Positions 7,595 through 14,706 are shown, counted from the first letter of the stretch. The stretch: DNA of 51,935 nucleotides from Thermodesulfobacteriaceae bacterium (GCA_015494065.1 WGCA01000058.1:1-51935), one strand, 5' to 3'. Program-made: numbers and translations. The notes: generated from the sequence alone by a model not told the origin.

Positions 7595-8764
7595 ATGTCA
7601 GAGTTCAAGGAAGCAATTTCAAGATCCTGGAAGAGTTTCGCCCTCTCTAACTGGTCCCCCTTGATGGGGGGGGTCATGTTAGCCCTTTTCTGTATTTTGT
7701 TAGAAGCCTGGTATCGGCCCTGGGGTATCGTAGGGGGGCTTAGAAACTGGGCTGACTGGTTCTTTTATCTGATAGGTTTTTATGAAGATGCTCCGCCCCA
7801 CCCGCTTGAGTTTTCATCTTCTATCTTAAATATCGGCTTTATTTGGGGCGCGGCCATCTCTGCTTTCCTGGCCCGGGAATTTGGTCTGCGTTTTCCGCCC
7901 AAGATCGAATACATAAAAGCCATAGTAGCTGGCATCTTGATGGGCATCGGTTCGGCGATGGCCATGGGTTGTAACGTGGGAGGCTTTTACGTTGCCTTGC
8001 ATAACCTGGCTGCCAACGGTTTGGCTATGGCAGTGGGGCTCGTCTTCGGGGTCATTGTGGGTATTAAGTACCTTTATTGGGAATTGGAACATTTCCCCAG
8101 CTCTGGAGGCTTTGAGATCAGCTTTCGCAAAATCGGTCCTTACATCGGCTTCCTTTTGTTGGTGGGACTGATTGTAGCTACCTACGCCTATTTTGGCAGC
8201 GAAGAGATCGAAGACGCTGAAACTCTGGGTGGGTGTCTGATCATTACCGCAGGCATCGGCTACATCATGCACCGGAGCCGTTTCTGCATGGTAAACGCCT
8301 TACGGGAACCATTTATGACCGGTGAAGCCTCCATGGGCAAGGCCCTGATGGTCAGCATCATCCTGGGGGCCGTAGGGATAGCCATCCTCAAATACCAAGA
8401 GATCAGACCGGAGATGATGTACGTAGTACCCACTTTTGGTCTAGGAGCCCTGGTGGGAGGTTTTATCTTCGGGGCCTCCATGGTAGTGGCTGGTGGGTGA
8501 GGGTCCGGCAGCCTTTGGCGGGTCGCCGAAGGACAGATTAAACTCTGGGTGGTGGCCATCTTCTTCGCCCTTTCCAATTCCATCGTGCGCCACTATTTTG
8601 CCGAATATGACGTTATTGAGGAGGGATACCTGGGCAAAGCCGTCTTCTTGCCCGAATATCTGGGCTACGGTGGCACCCTTTTCCTCATTACCTTGATTGC
8701 GGTGGTATGGTATGTAATCATTGACTGGAATGAGGAATCCAATAAGTTGGTCATTGAGATGTAA
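7595..8764 (+). CDS. yedE: YeeE/YedE-family sulfur transporter read through an in-frame TGA as selenocysteine
   Basis: Multi-spanning inner-membrane protein of the YeeE/YedE family, which imports thiosulfate or related sulfur/selenium species. The frame runs from ATG 7595 (TTAAGGAGG upstream) to TAA 8764, 389 residues, with one TGA at 8498-8500 (residue 302). Frame and homology continue without a break after it: GSGSLWRVAEGQ and then two more membrane helices. In relatives this position is the cysteine of a GGCGSG-like motif; the other conserved cysteines are present at 126 (AMGCNVGG) and 231 (RSRFCM). A strong hairpin with a GGU loop starts 11 bases after TGA. I read this as selenocysteine; a nonsense mutation or sequencing error is the alternative. 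The gene leads the tusA/dsrE cluster. Confidence 0.85.
8498..8532 (+). promoter_or_regulatory. UGA selenocysteine codon with SECIS-like hairpin
   Basis: TGA at 8498-8500 is followed by an 11-base spacer and a nine-pair stem: CCTTTGGCG (8512-8520) with CGCCGAAGG (8524-8532), one U-G wobble, closing a three-base GGT loop (8521-8523). Bacterial SECIS elements sit directly downstream of UGA and carry GGU in the apical loop about 16-20 or more bases away; here the distance is 20 bases. The hairpin is inside the reading frame, as required in bacteria for SelB binding. Confidence 0.8.
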
Positions 8765-8779
8765 CCTGACTTGGTCAGG
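8765..8779 (+). other. Short intercistronic hairpin between yedE and tusA
   Basis: CCTGAC (8765-8770) pairs with GTCAGG (8774-8779) around TTG, immediately after the yedE stop. It is followed by an AT-rich stretch and a strong AAGGAGG for tusA, not by a run of T. It could be a processing or stabilising hairpin that lets the downstream sulfur-carrier mRNA accumulate separately from yedE; that is inference. Confidence 0.35.
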
Positions 8780-8811
8780 AAATTTAATATCAATTTAAAG
8801 GAGGTTTAATT

Positions 8812-9069
8812 ATGTCTGACATCAAAATTGCCCCGGAAGGAATCAAGCCTGACATGACCATTGATTGTAAAGGCCTTTCCTGTCCCATGCCCCTTTTAAA
8901 GACCAAGAAGGCCATCCAGAAGCTTAAGAGCGGCCAGATCTTGGAAGTCCTCGGGACTGATCCTGGTTCCCGGAACGATATCCCTGGCTGGTGTGAACGT
9001 GCGGGGCACGAGTACCTCGGAGAAAGGGAAGATTCCGGTTTTATGCGTTTTTATATCAAAAAAGGTTAA
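8812..9069 (+). CDS. tusA: TusA/SirA-family sulfur carrier protein
   Basis: Small cytoplasmic sulfur (or selenium) carrier. The 85 residues contain the family signature CKGLSCPMPLLKTKKAI, where the cysteine of CPxP (about residue 24) carries the persulfide. A second cysteine (WCERAGHE) lies near the C-terminus. An AAGGAGG stands ahead of the ATG. Family members next to YeeE/YedE transporters accept sulfur brought in by the transporter; here it lies 47 bases downstream of the putative selenocysteine YedE. Confidence 0.92.
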   Translation: MSDIKIAPEGIKPDMTIDCKGLSCPMPLLKTKKAIQKLKSGQILEVLGTDPGSRNDIPGWCERAGHEYLGEREDSGFMRFYIKKG

Positions 9070-9089
9070 TTTAAAACTGGAGGTGTATC

Positions 9090-9422
9090 ATGGCGAAAGA
9101 TCCGGACAAGCTGGGTATTTTTGTAACCGATCCCCAATATATGGGGCATCTAATGAAGATCGTGGAAGCCGCCCAAAGGGCGGGGAAAAAGGTAAAAATC
9201 TTTTTCACCTTTAAGGCCATCCACCTTACCAAACAGCCAGATTTTCCCAGACTGGTACAAATGATCCCAGAAGAAGACCTGGCCATCTGTGCTGATTCGT
9301 ACACCTGCGAAGGCTTTGACGTGGAAACGGACATCCCCGGTGGAATGACCCCCAAGCAGATGCGCACTCAGGCCTATCACGGTGAGATTTTAGATGAGTG
9401 TGGCAAGTATTTTGTCCTTTAA
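9090..9422 (+). CDS. DsrE-like sulfur-transfer protein
   Basis: A 110-residue soluble protein with a DsrE/DsrF-like fold pattern: GIFVTD at the start, the VKIFFTFKAIHL strand typical of DsrE-like proteins, and cysteines in LAICADSYTCEGF (about 70-76) and DECGKY near the end. Relatives relay sulfur between TusA and downstream enzymes in sulfur oxidation or disproportionation. A strong GGAGG precedes the ATG and spacing to its neighbours is short, so it is co-transcribed with yedE and tusA. Function by family and context; which cysteine carries sulfur is not certain. Confidence 0.8.
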   Translation: MAKDPDKLGIFVTDPQYMGHLMKIVEAAQRAGKKVKIFFTFKAIHLTKQPDFPRLVQMIPEEDLAICADSYTCEGFDVETDIPGGMTPKQMRTQAYHGEILDECGKYFVL

Positions 9423-9441
9423 AAATTGAAGGAGGTCCATC

Positions 9442-9810
9442 ATGGCGGAATCTTTGAAGGTATATTTTCTGGTAGCTAACCGGATTTATATCAGCGATTG
9501 TATTCGGTCCACTCTAGGACTTGCAGTAGAAAACCACTATTCTCACTGCTGTGTTTTCTACAATAAAATGCCCACCCTCACCGAGTACGTTAAAGAGAAC
9601 ATCGAATGGATCCGGGATATGGAGGGTGACGTCTTCTGCGTGGTAGACACCATCGAAGACGAAGAAGCCAAGAAATATAACCTGGAAGAGGCTGGGCTTA
9701 CCGGGATCACCCTGGAAGAGCTGGCCCAAAAGTTAAAAGAAGCGGACGTCATTATCGGCTACGGTTTGCCGCGGCAGAAGCATGCTCCTCCGCCGGCTTG
9801 CGCCGACTAA
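9442..9810 (+). CDS. Conserved hypothetical protein of the sulfur cluster, possibly DsrE-like
   Basis: A 122-residue soluble protein, preceded by AAGGAGG. The strand-rich start (LKVYFLVANRIYISDCI), the double cysteine SHCCVFY (about residue 35) and the end KEADVIIGYGLPRQ suggest a DsrE-like Rossmann-type fold, but I cannot assign a family with certainty. The tail PPPACAD brings one more cysteine to the C-terminus, reminiscent of the mobile cysteine arm of sulfur relay proteins. Its position matches one of the two hypothetical proteins described in YedE-TusA-DsrE clusters of sulfur disproportionators. Confidence 0.65.
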   Translation: MAESLKVYFLVANRIYISDCIRSTLGLAVENHYSHCCVFYNKMPTLTEYVKENIEWIRDMEGDVFCVVDTIEDEEAKKYNLEEAGLTGITLEELAQKLKEADVIIGYGLPRQKHAPPPACAD

Positions 9811-9838
9811 TAAAAACCTCATTTAGAGGAGGCTTAAA

Positions 9839-10018
9839 ATGAAGTTGTTGCATGTTTACCGTAACGAACCAAACGAAGAAGTCAAAAAGTTGGTTCAGAT
9901 ATTGAACGAAGGCAACGAAGCCATGGAATTCAAGCTTTATGAAGCCAAAGAAGACGCAGACTACGATAAATTCATTCAGATGATCTTTGAAGCGGACAAA
10001 ACCATCAGCTGGTGGTAA
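9839..10018 (+). CDS. 59-residue conserved-position protein closing the sulfur cluster
   Basis: Not recognised by family. The frame encodes 59 residues, starting MKLLHVYRNEP and ending EADKTISWW, with a very good AGAGGAGG 8 bases before the ATG and a terminator directly after the stop. It is acidic, has no cysteine, and shows a beta-alpha-beta-like alternation. Its place as last gene of the yedE-tusA-dsrE cluster fits the second small hypothetical gene of such clusters. A non-cysteine partner such as a scaffold or regulator of the sulfur relay is possible, but this is inference. Confidence 0.7.
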   Translation: MKLLHVYRNEPNEEVKKLVQILNEGNEAMEFKLYEAKEDADYDKFIQMIFEADKTISWW

Positions 10019-10026
10019 ATAAAAAA

Positions 10027-10050
10027 GGGGGCCTATGGCCCCCTTAATTT
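10027..10050 (+). terminator. Rho-independent terminator of the sulfur cluster
   Basis: GGGGGCC (10027-10033) pairs with GGCCCCC (10037-10043) around TAT, followed by TTAATTTTATTT and preceded by a run of A. It stands nine bases after the stop of the 59-residue gene and also lies at the end of the opposing hpt unit, so it may act in both directions. Confidence 0.85.
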
Positions 10051-10184
10051 TATTTAGGCAAGTTGTTTAGGGTCTTGGACCACATAAAAAGCTTGAAAAG
10101 CAGGATAGCCAGCCCGATTCTTAGAACCCACATATACCAGGGACTGTTTTTGAAATAATCGATAACAAAACGTATAAAGCGCAT
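10050..10184 (-). CDS. 44-residue single-span membrane peptide coupled to hpt
   Basis: Not recognised. The ATG at 10184 lies one base after the hpt stop, giving 44 residues: a basic start (MRFIRFVIDYFK), one hydrophobic span (about residues 18-33, WYMWVLRIGLAILLF) and a short polar tail. The stop falls at the shared terminator. Tight coupling to hpt and a good membrane profile support a real gene; its brevity limits confidence. Confidence 0.5.
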   Translation of the reverse strand: MRFIRFVIDYFKNSPWYMWVLRIGLAILLFKLFMWSKTLNNLPK

Positions 10185-10185
10185 C

Positions 10186-10707
10186 TTAACCCACTATCTC
10201 GTAGATTCCCGGCAAATGACGCCATTTTTCGGCAAAGTCTAAACCATAACCTACTAAAAAGCCCTTGGGAATTTTAAAACCACAATAATCGATATTGATC
10301 TTGGCCTTTCTCCTTTCCGCCTTATCGATCAGACAACAGATCTTGACGCTGCGGGGTTCGTGGAGTTTCAGGACTTCCTGAAAATACTCCAAGGTATAAC
10401 CGGTGTCGACGATGTCTTCTACCACGATAACGTCTTTGCCCTTGATAACCAGTTCGATGTCTTTGGTAATCTGTACCTCTCCGGAGGAGGTGTCGCTTTT
10501 GCCATAGCTCGCCAGCCGAACGAAATCGATTTCCAGATCAGGCAAATTGACCGCTCGTACCAAATCAGCCAGGAAAATAAAAGCCCCTTTCAAGATACCG
10601 ATAAACACTACAGGCCGGCCAGTGTAATCCTGGGTTATTTTGGCTCCCAGCTCTTTAACTCTCTTATCAATCTCTTCGGCAGGGATAAGCAGCTTGAGCT
10701 CTCCCAT
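10186..10707 (-). CDS. hpt: Hypoxanthine phosphoribosyltransferase
   Basis: Cytoplasmic purine salvage enzyme converting hypoxanthine (and usually guanine) plus PRPP to the nucleotide. The 173 residues carry the PRPP-binding motif VVEDIVDTGYTL (about 95-106), the flexible-loop region VRLASYGKS and the base-contact region near YCGFKIPKGFLVGYGLDF. I chose ATG at 10707 because AAAGGAGG stands just before it; an upstream alternative start at 10734 would precede that site. The downstream membrane peptide begins one base after its stop. Confidence 0.93.
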   Translation of the reverse strand: MGELKLLIPAEEIDKRVKELGAKITQDYTGRPVVFIGILKGAFIFLADLVRAVNLPDLEIDFVRLASYGKSDTSSGEVQITKDIELVIKGKDVIVVEDIVDTGYTLEYFQEVLKLHEPRSVKICCLIDKAERRKAKINIDYCGFKIPKGFLVGYGLDFAEKWRHLPGIYEIVG

Positions 10708-10746
10708 AGGTCCTCCTTTCCCTATAGATAGCAAAGGTTCACGAAA

Positions 10747-10990
10747 AACCCAACTATTATTAATGAGACATTTTTAGCCGACATGCTTAATCGCACTTGT
10801 TGTCATCATAAACCCCTGTTGGTCATCGCGACCCCCTGACACGTTTTTAAATGTGTCAGGGGGGTGGCAATCTCCAGATTGCTTCCCCCTGTCGTGATAA
10901 TTTAACCACCACAGGGGTCGCAATGACTGGGGGGGCGGATGCATATATGTAACGACGTCGACGATTTGATGACCTCATTAATAATGGGTT
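10747..10990. repeat. Nested palindromic intergenic element (MITE/REP-like)
   Basis: This fills most of the 382-base gene-free stretch between hpt and yebC (10708-11089). Ends are inverted repeats: AACCCAACTATTATTAATGAG (10747-10767) against CTCATTAATAATGGGTT (10974-10990). Inside, GTCATCGCGACCCC (10822-10835) is inverted at GGGGTCGCAATGAC (10914-10927). Within that lie a hairpin ACCCCCTGACAC/GTGTCAGGGGGGT (10831-10865) and a perfect GCAATCT-CC-AGATTGC (10867-10882). The GTCATTGCGA and GAAGCAATCT words resemble dispersed REP-like repeats of many bacteria. No open frame is present. Beyond the element, 10991-11089 shows only the yebC leader. Confidence 0.65.
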
Positions 10991-11089
10991 ATCAAAACCG
11001 TTAGAAAATCCACCTAGGCCTAGCAAAGCTTAATAAAACTGGCTAAGATTTGGGCGGTAAAAAGCAAAAACACCAAACGAGGTGAAATT

Positions 11090-11848
11090 ATGGCAGGACA
11101 CTCCCATTGGGCCCAGATTAAGCGCAAGAAAGCCGCCCAAGACGCCAAACGGGGCAAACTCTTCACCAAACTCATCCGGGAAATTATGGTAGCCGCCCGT
11201 TTAGGGGGCGGTGATCCGAGCGCTAACCCGCGTCTGCGGGCCGCCATCCAGGCGGCCAAAGCCGCCAACATGCCTAAAGAGAATATCGAAAGGGCCATCC
11301 GTAAGGGAACCGGCCAGGAGCCAGGAACCACCTGGGAGGAAGCGGTTTATGAAGGGTATGGTCCAGGAGGCGTAGCGGTCCTGATCAAGAGCGTTACCGA
11401 TAACAAAAGGCGTACCGTTTCGGAATTGCGCCATATTTTTAGCAAATGCGGGGGAAATTTGGCCGAACCAGGGGCAGTATCCTGGATCTTTGAACAAAAA
11501 GGCCTCATCGTAGTGGCACGCAACGGCACGGATGAGGAAAAACTCCTGGAAATTGCTCTGGAAGCCGGGGCCGAAGACGTCCGGGAATACGAAAGCGAGT
11601 TTGAAATAATTACCGCCCCTCAAGAACTTGAAGAGGTCAAAAAGGCCCTGGAAGAGGCCGGGGTACCTATCCAGTCAGCCAGAGTAACCATGGTCCCCAA
11701 GACCACGGTCAGACTGGAGGAAGAAAAAACCGTACAACAAATGTTACGCCTTATGGAAACCTTAGAAGACCACGACGACGTACAACAGGTCTATGCCAAT
11801 TTCGATATCCCTGACGAACTTATGGAACGGGTAAGCGCCAAAGTATAA
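11090..11848 (+). CDS. yebC: YebC/PmpR-family protein (TACO1-type regulator or translation factor)
   Basis: A cytoplasmic protein of 252 residues, the normal family length, beginning with the family hallmark [21 protein letters not shown] and continuing with KLIREI and [13 protein letters not shown]. Members have been described as transcriptional regulators and more recently as factors easing ribosome stalling. It leads the resolvasome genes, as in many bacteria, and its TAA overlaps the ruvC ATG by one base (TAATG). A GAGGTGA ribosome site precedes the ATG. Confidence 0.95.
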   Translation: MAGHSHWAQIKRKKAAQDAKRGKLFTKLIREIMVAARLGGGDPSANPRLRAAIQAAKAANMPKENIERAIRKGTGQEPGTTWEEAVYEGYGPGGVAVLIKSVTDNKRRTVSELRHIFSKCGGNLAEPGAVSWIFEQKGLIVVARNGTDEEKLLEIALEAGAEDVREYESEFEIITAPQELEEVKKALEEAGVPIQSARVTMVPKTTVRLEEEKTVQQMLRLMETLEDHDDVQQVYANFDIPDELMERVSAKV

Positions 11849-12318
11849 TGCGCATCCTTGGGATTGACCCCGGGCTACGAACCACCGGTTATGGTATCAT
11901 TGAGACCCCCCAGGTCCTCCTTACCTGGGGGATTATCCGTCTAAAAGGAAAGGATCTGGCCAACCGCCTAAAGACTATCTTTGACGAAATCACCTCTTTG
12001 ATTGCTATCTATCAGCCCGAAGAAATAGCCTTTGAAGAGGTAATTCCCGAAAGCTTTCCCCACGCAGCCTTGAAGCTAGGCCAAGCCCAGGGAGCCGCGA
12101 TTTTGGCGGCGGCCCGGGCGCAGAAGCCTATCTTTTGCTACCACCCGTTGGAGGTCAAAAAGGCCTTAACCGGGTACGGCAACGCCCCAAAGGAACAATT
12201 GCGTTTTATGGTGAAGGCCATACTCAATACCGACCAGGATCTCCCCACCGACGCCTCCGACGCCTTGGCGGTGGCCATCTATCATTTACAGCAGAAGGGC
12301 CATGTTGGCAGAGATTAA
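11848..12318 (+). CDS. ruvC: Holliday junction endonuclease RuvC
   Basis: Resolves Holliday junctions together with RuvAB. The 156 residues show the RNase H-like fold: first catalytic Asp in ILGIDPGLRTTGYG (residue 7), the glutamate of EEIAFEEVIPES, and the C-terminal acidic pair in DASDALAVAIYH. It is slightly short compared with the usual 160-175 because the C-terminus is trimmed. It overlaps yebC by one base and ruvA by 17 bases. Confidence 0.95.
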   Translation: MRILGIDPGLRTTGYGIIETPQVLLTWGIIRLKGKDLANRLKTIFDEITSLIAIYQPEEIAFEEVIPESFPHAALKLGQAQGAAILAAARAQKPIFCYHPLEVKKALTGYGNAPKEQLRFMVKAILNTDQDLPTDASDALAVAIYHLQQKGHVGRD

Positions 12319-12883
12319 AGGCCGGCTAAAACAAAAACAGCCTGGAAAAATCTACCTGGAAGCAAGCCCTTTCGTCTTTGAAATCTATACGCCCTTTAAT
12401 CTAGACCAAAAACTCCCTCCCCCGGGAGAGGTCGTCCGCCTCTTCGTCAGCCTGAAAATTCGCCAGGAAACCCCGGAGCTTTATGGTTTTTTGAGTAACG
12501 AAGCCAAAACCCTCTTTGAAAGGCTTCAGACCGTCTCCCGCCTTGGCCCCAGGCTGGCCCTCAATATCCTGGCCACTTTCGAACCGGAAGAATTTGCCCG
12601 GGTGGTGGCAGAAAACGACGTAAAAAGTCTGGCCAAAGTGCCGGGCATCGGCCCCAGGCGGGCCGAACGCCTGTGCGTAGAGTTTCGCAACAAATTAGGA
12701 CTCATAGGCCCCAAAAGCTACGGCCCGAGCCCCCTCTTTCACGAAGCTCTCTCAGTACTTTTGAACCTGGGTTTTTCCAACCAGGAAGCCCGTCCGGCCC
12801 TGGAGGCGGTCTTTGAAGAGGGGGAAGACCTTGCCATAATCATAAAAAAGGCCCTTAAAAGGCTTTCTGATGGCAGCAGTTGA
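12302..12883 (+). CDS. ruvA: Holliday junction branch migration protein RuvA
   Basis: Tetrameric junction-binding subunit that loads the RuvB motor. The 193 residues show an N-terminal OB domain (MLAEIKGRLKQKQPGKIYLE), paired helix-hairpin-helix motifs (VSRLGPRLALNIL and KVPGIGPRRAERL, about 80-125) and the C-terminal RuvB-contact domain (ALSVLLNLGFSNQEA). It starts inside the ruvC end and overlaps ruvB by 14 bases, so the three genes are translationally coupled. Confidence 0.95.
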   Translation: MLAEIKGRLKQKQPGKIYLEASPFVFEIYTPFNLDQKLPPPGEVVRLFVSLKIRQETPELYGFLSNEAKTLFERLQTVSRLGPRLALNILATFEPEEFARVVAENDVKSLAKVPGIGPRRAERLCVEFRNKLGLIGPKSYGPSPLFHEALSVLLNLGFSNQEARPALEAVFEEGEDLAIIIKKALKRLSDGSS

Positions 12884-13838
12884 CCTGCGCCCCAAAAAAC
12901 TGGCCGAATACGTTGGCCAGGACGAGATCCGAAAGGTCCTGGAAGTCTACCTTTCAGCCGCTGTGGCCAGAGGGGAGGCTTTAGACCACGTCCTCCTTAC
13001 GGGTTACCCAGGGCTGGGAAAGACCACACTGGCCCATATCATCGCGGCTGAGCTGGGCACCCAGATCCACGTGACCTCCGGGGCCGTCCTTGAAAGGCCG
13101 GGAGACCTGGCCGCCATCCTGACTAATCTCTCGGAACGGGACGTACTCTTTATCGACGAAATTCACCGGCTCCCTTCCACGGTGGAAGAGATCCTGTACC
13201 CGGCCATGGAAGACTTCAAATTAGATCTAGTGGTGGGCAAGGGCCCGGGGGCCAGGATTTTACGCCTTAATCTCCCCCGCTTCACCCTGGTGGGGGCCAC
13301 CACCCGCAGCGGCCTGCTTTCAGCCCCTTTGCGTGACCGGTTTGGTATCACTTTTAAGCTCGATTTTTACCGCCCAGAAGACTTACAGGAGATTCTTTTG
13401 CGCAGCGCAGAGGTGCTAGGCATCACCCTTACCAAAGAAGGGGCCCTTGAGATCGCCAAAAGGGCCCGGGGCACCCCCAGATTGGCCAACCGGCTCCTCC
13501 GACGGGTGTGGGATTTTGCCCTGGTGGAAAAAAGCCCCCTTATCGACGCCTCTTTGGCCAGGAAGGCCCTGAAAGTTATGGACCTGGACGATCTCGGTCT
13601 TGGCCCCTTCGATCGTCTGCTCATCAAAACCATTATGGAGAAATTCGACGGAGGACCGGTGGGTTTGGACACCCTGGCCACCGCCCTTTGTGAAGACCCG
13701 CGGACCCTGGAGGACGTATACGAACCTTTCCTTATCAGGTGCGGTTTCCTGAGGCGGACAAGAAGGGGGCGTGTCCTCACCTCCCGGGCATACGAATATT
13801 TTGGGCTGAGGAGAAACAGAGATGGCGCCTTTGTCTAA
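12870..13838 (+). CDS. ruvB: Holliday junction helicase RuvB
   Basis: AAA+ motor for branch migration. The 322 residues include Walker A GYPGLGKT (45-52), Walker B VLFIDEIHR (about 91-99), sensor-1 VGATTRSG, the LRDRFG arginine-finger region, and the C-terminal winged helix with GGPVGLDTLA and FLRRTRRGR. The first Met follows the overlapping end of ruvA; the usual N-terminal extension of about 15 residues is trimmed to RPKKLAEYVGQ. The stop overlaps panB by 17 bases. Confidence 0.96.
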   Translation: MAAVDLRPKKLAEYVGQDEIRKVLEVYLSAAVARGEALDHVLLTGYPGLGKTTLAHIIAAELGTQIHVTSGAVLERPGDLAAILTNLSERDVLFIDEIHRLPSTVEEILYPAMEDFKLDLVVGKGPGARILRLNLPRFTLVGATTRSGLLSAPLRDRFGITFKLDFYRPEDLQEILLRSAEVLGITLTKEGALEIAKRARGTPRLANRLLRRVWDFALVEKSPLIDASLARKALKVMDLDDLGLGPFDRLLIKTIMEKFDGGPVGLDTLATALCEDPRTLEDVYEPFLIRCGFLRRTRRGRVLTSRAYEYFGLRRNRDGAFV

Positions 13839-14667
13839 ACTTACCGTCCCCGAATTACAGCAAAAGAAGGGGAAGGAAAAGATCGTTGCCCTTACCGCCT
13901 ACGACGTGATCTGGGCCCGCCTACTGGACGAAGCCGGGCTGGATCTAATCCTGGTGGGGGATTCCCTGGCCATGCTGGTTCTGGGCTACGAAAATACCCT
14001 TCCGGTCACGCTGGAGGAAATGCTTATCTTCGCCAGGGCGGTCTCCCGGGGAGTGCGGCGGGCCCTGGTAGTGGGGGATATGCCCTTTCTTTCCTACCAG
14101 GTGAGCCGAGAAGAGGCCATCAGGAACGCCGGCCGCTTCTTGAAGGAAGGTGGGTGCGACGCAGTAAAAGTGGAGGGGGGCGAAGAAGTGGCGGAAACCG
14201 TAGCTGCCCTGGTAAGGGCCGGTATTCCGGTGCTGGGTCATATCGGTTTGACTCCCCAGAAAGCCACCATGCTGGGGGGCTTTAAAGTCCAGGGAAAAGA
14301 CCTGGCCTCCGCCCAAAAGCTCCTCACAGACGCGCACCTAATTGCAGAAGCCGGGGCCTTCGCCTTGGTCTTGGAATGTGTACCTGCCGAACTGGCCCAA
14401 AAAATAACCGAAGAGATCAACATCCCTACCATCGGGATCGGGGCCGGCCCGTTTTGTGACGGCCAGATTCTAGTCCTCCCGGATCTCTTGGGGCTCTTTG
14501 AAGGTTTCCGCCCTAAATTCGTAAAGGCTTACGCTTCTCTGGCCCAGGAAGGACGCAGGGCTATCAAAGCCTATTTGGAAGAGGTAAAGAAGGGCCTTTT
14601 CCCGGGAAAAGAACATTCTTTTACCCTCTCGGAAGAAGTGAAAAAGGCTCTTGGCCTGAGCAAATAA
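13822..14667 (+). CDS. panB: 3-methyl-2-oxobutanoate hydroxymethyltransferase
   Basis: First committed step of pantothenate (coenzyme A) synthesis: transfers a hydroxymethyl group from methylene-tetrahydrofolate to ketoisovalerate. The 281 residues show a TIM barrel with metal/substrate motifs LILVGDSLAM, GDMPFLSY, VKVEGG, HIGLTPQ and the signature IPTIGIGAGPFCDGQ. The gene overlaps ruvB, so it is part of the ruv transcript, an unrelated but common type of passenger. A hairpin follows its stop. Confidence 0.96.
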   Translation: MAPLSKLTVPELQQKKGKEKIVALTAYDVIWARLLDEAGLDLILVGDSLAMLVLGYENTLPVTLEEMLIFARAVSRGVRRALVVGDMPFLSYQVSREEAIRNAGRFLKEGGCDAVKVEGGEEVAETVAALVRAGIPVLGHIGLTPQKATMLGGFKVQGKDLASAQKLLTDAHLIAEAGAFALVLECVPAELAQKITEEINIPTIGIGAGPFCDGQILVLPDLLGLFEGFRPKFVKAYASLAQEGRRAIKAYLEEVKKGLFPGKEHSFTLSEEVKKALGLSK

Positions 14668-14669
14668 AA

Positions 14670-14683
14670 GGGCCGAAAGGCCC
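14670..14683. terminator. Short hairpin between convergent panB and lipoprotein gene
   Basis: GGGCC (14670-14674), GAAA loop, GGCCC (14679-14683). It lies in the 39-base gap between convergent genes, where a terminator is expected. It is not followed by a T run on either strand, so it may be weak or Rho-assisted. Confidence 0.4.
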
Positions 14684-14706
14684 CCCGACGTCTCGCAGAA
14701 CAAAAG

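Noticed and set aside
8498-8500. The yedE TGA as an ordinary stop leaving a truncated 301-residue transporter plus a separate small gene.
   Set aside because: The downstream frame has no ribosome site or ATG near its beginning, continues the family sequence exactly at the next codon, and is followed by a hairpin of SECIS type. A nonsense mutation would not explain the hairpin.
10822-10927. A CRISPR-type repeat unit or riboswitch in the hpt-yebC gap.
   Set aside because: The repeats are inverted and nested, not direct and regularly spaced, and no cas gene is present. The hairpins match no riboswitch core that I know, and the element is not placed as a leader of either gene.
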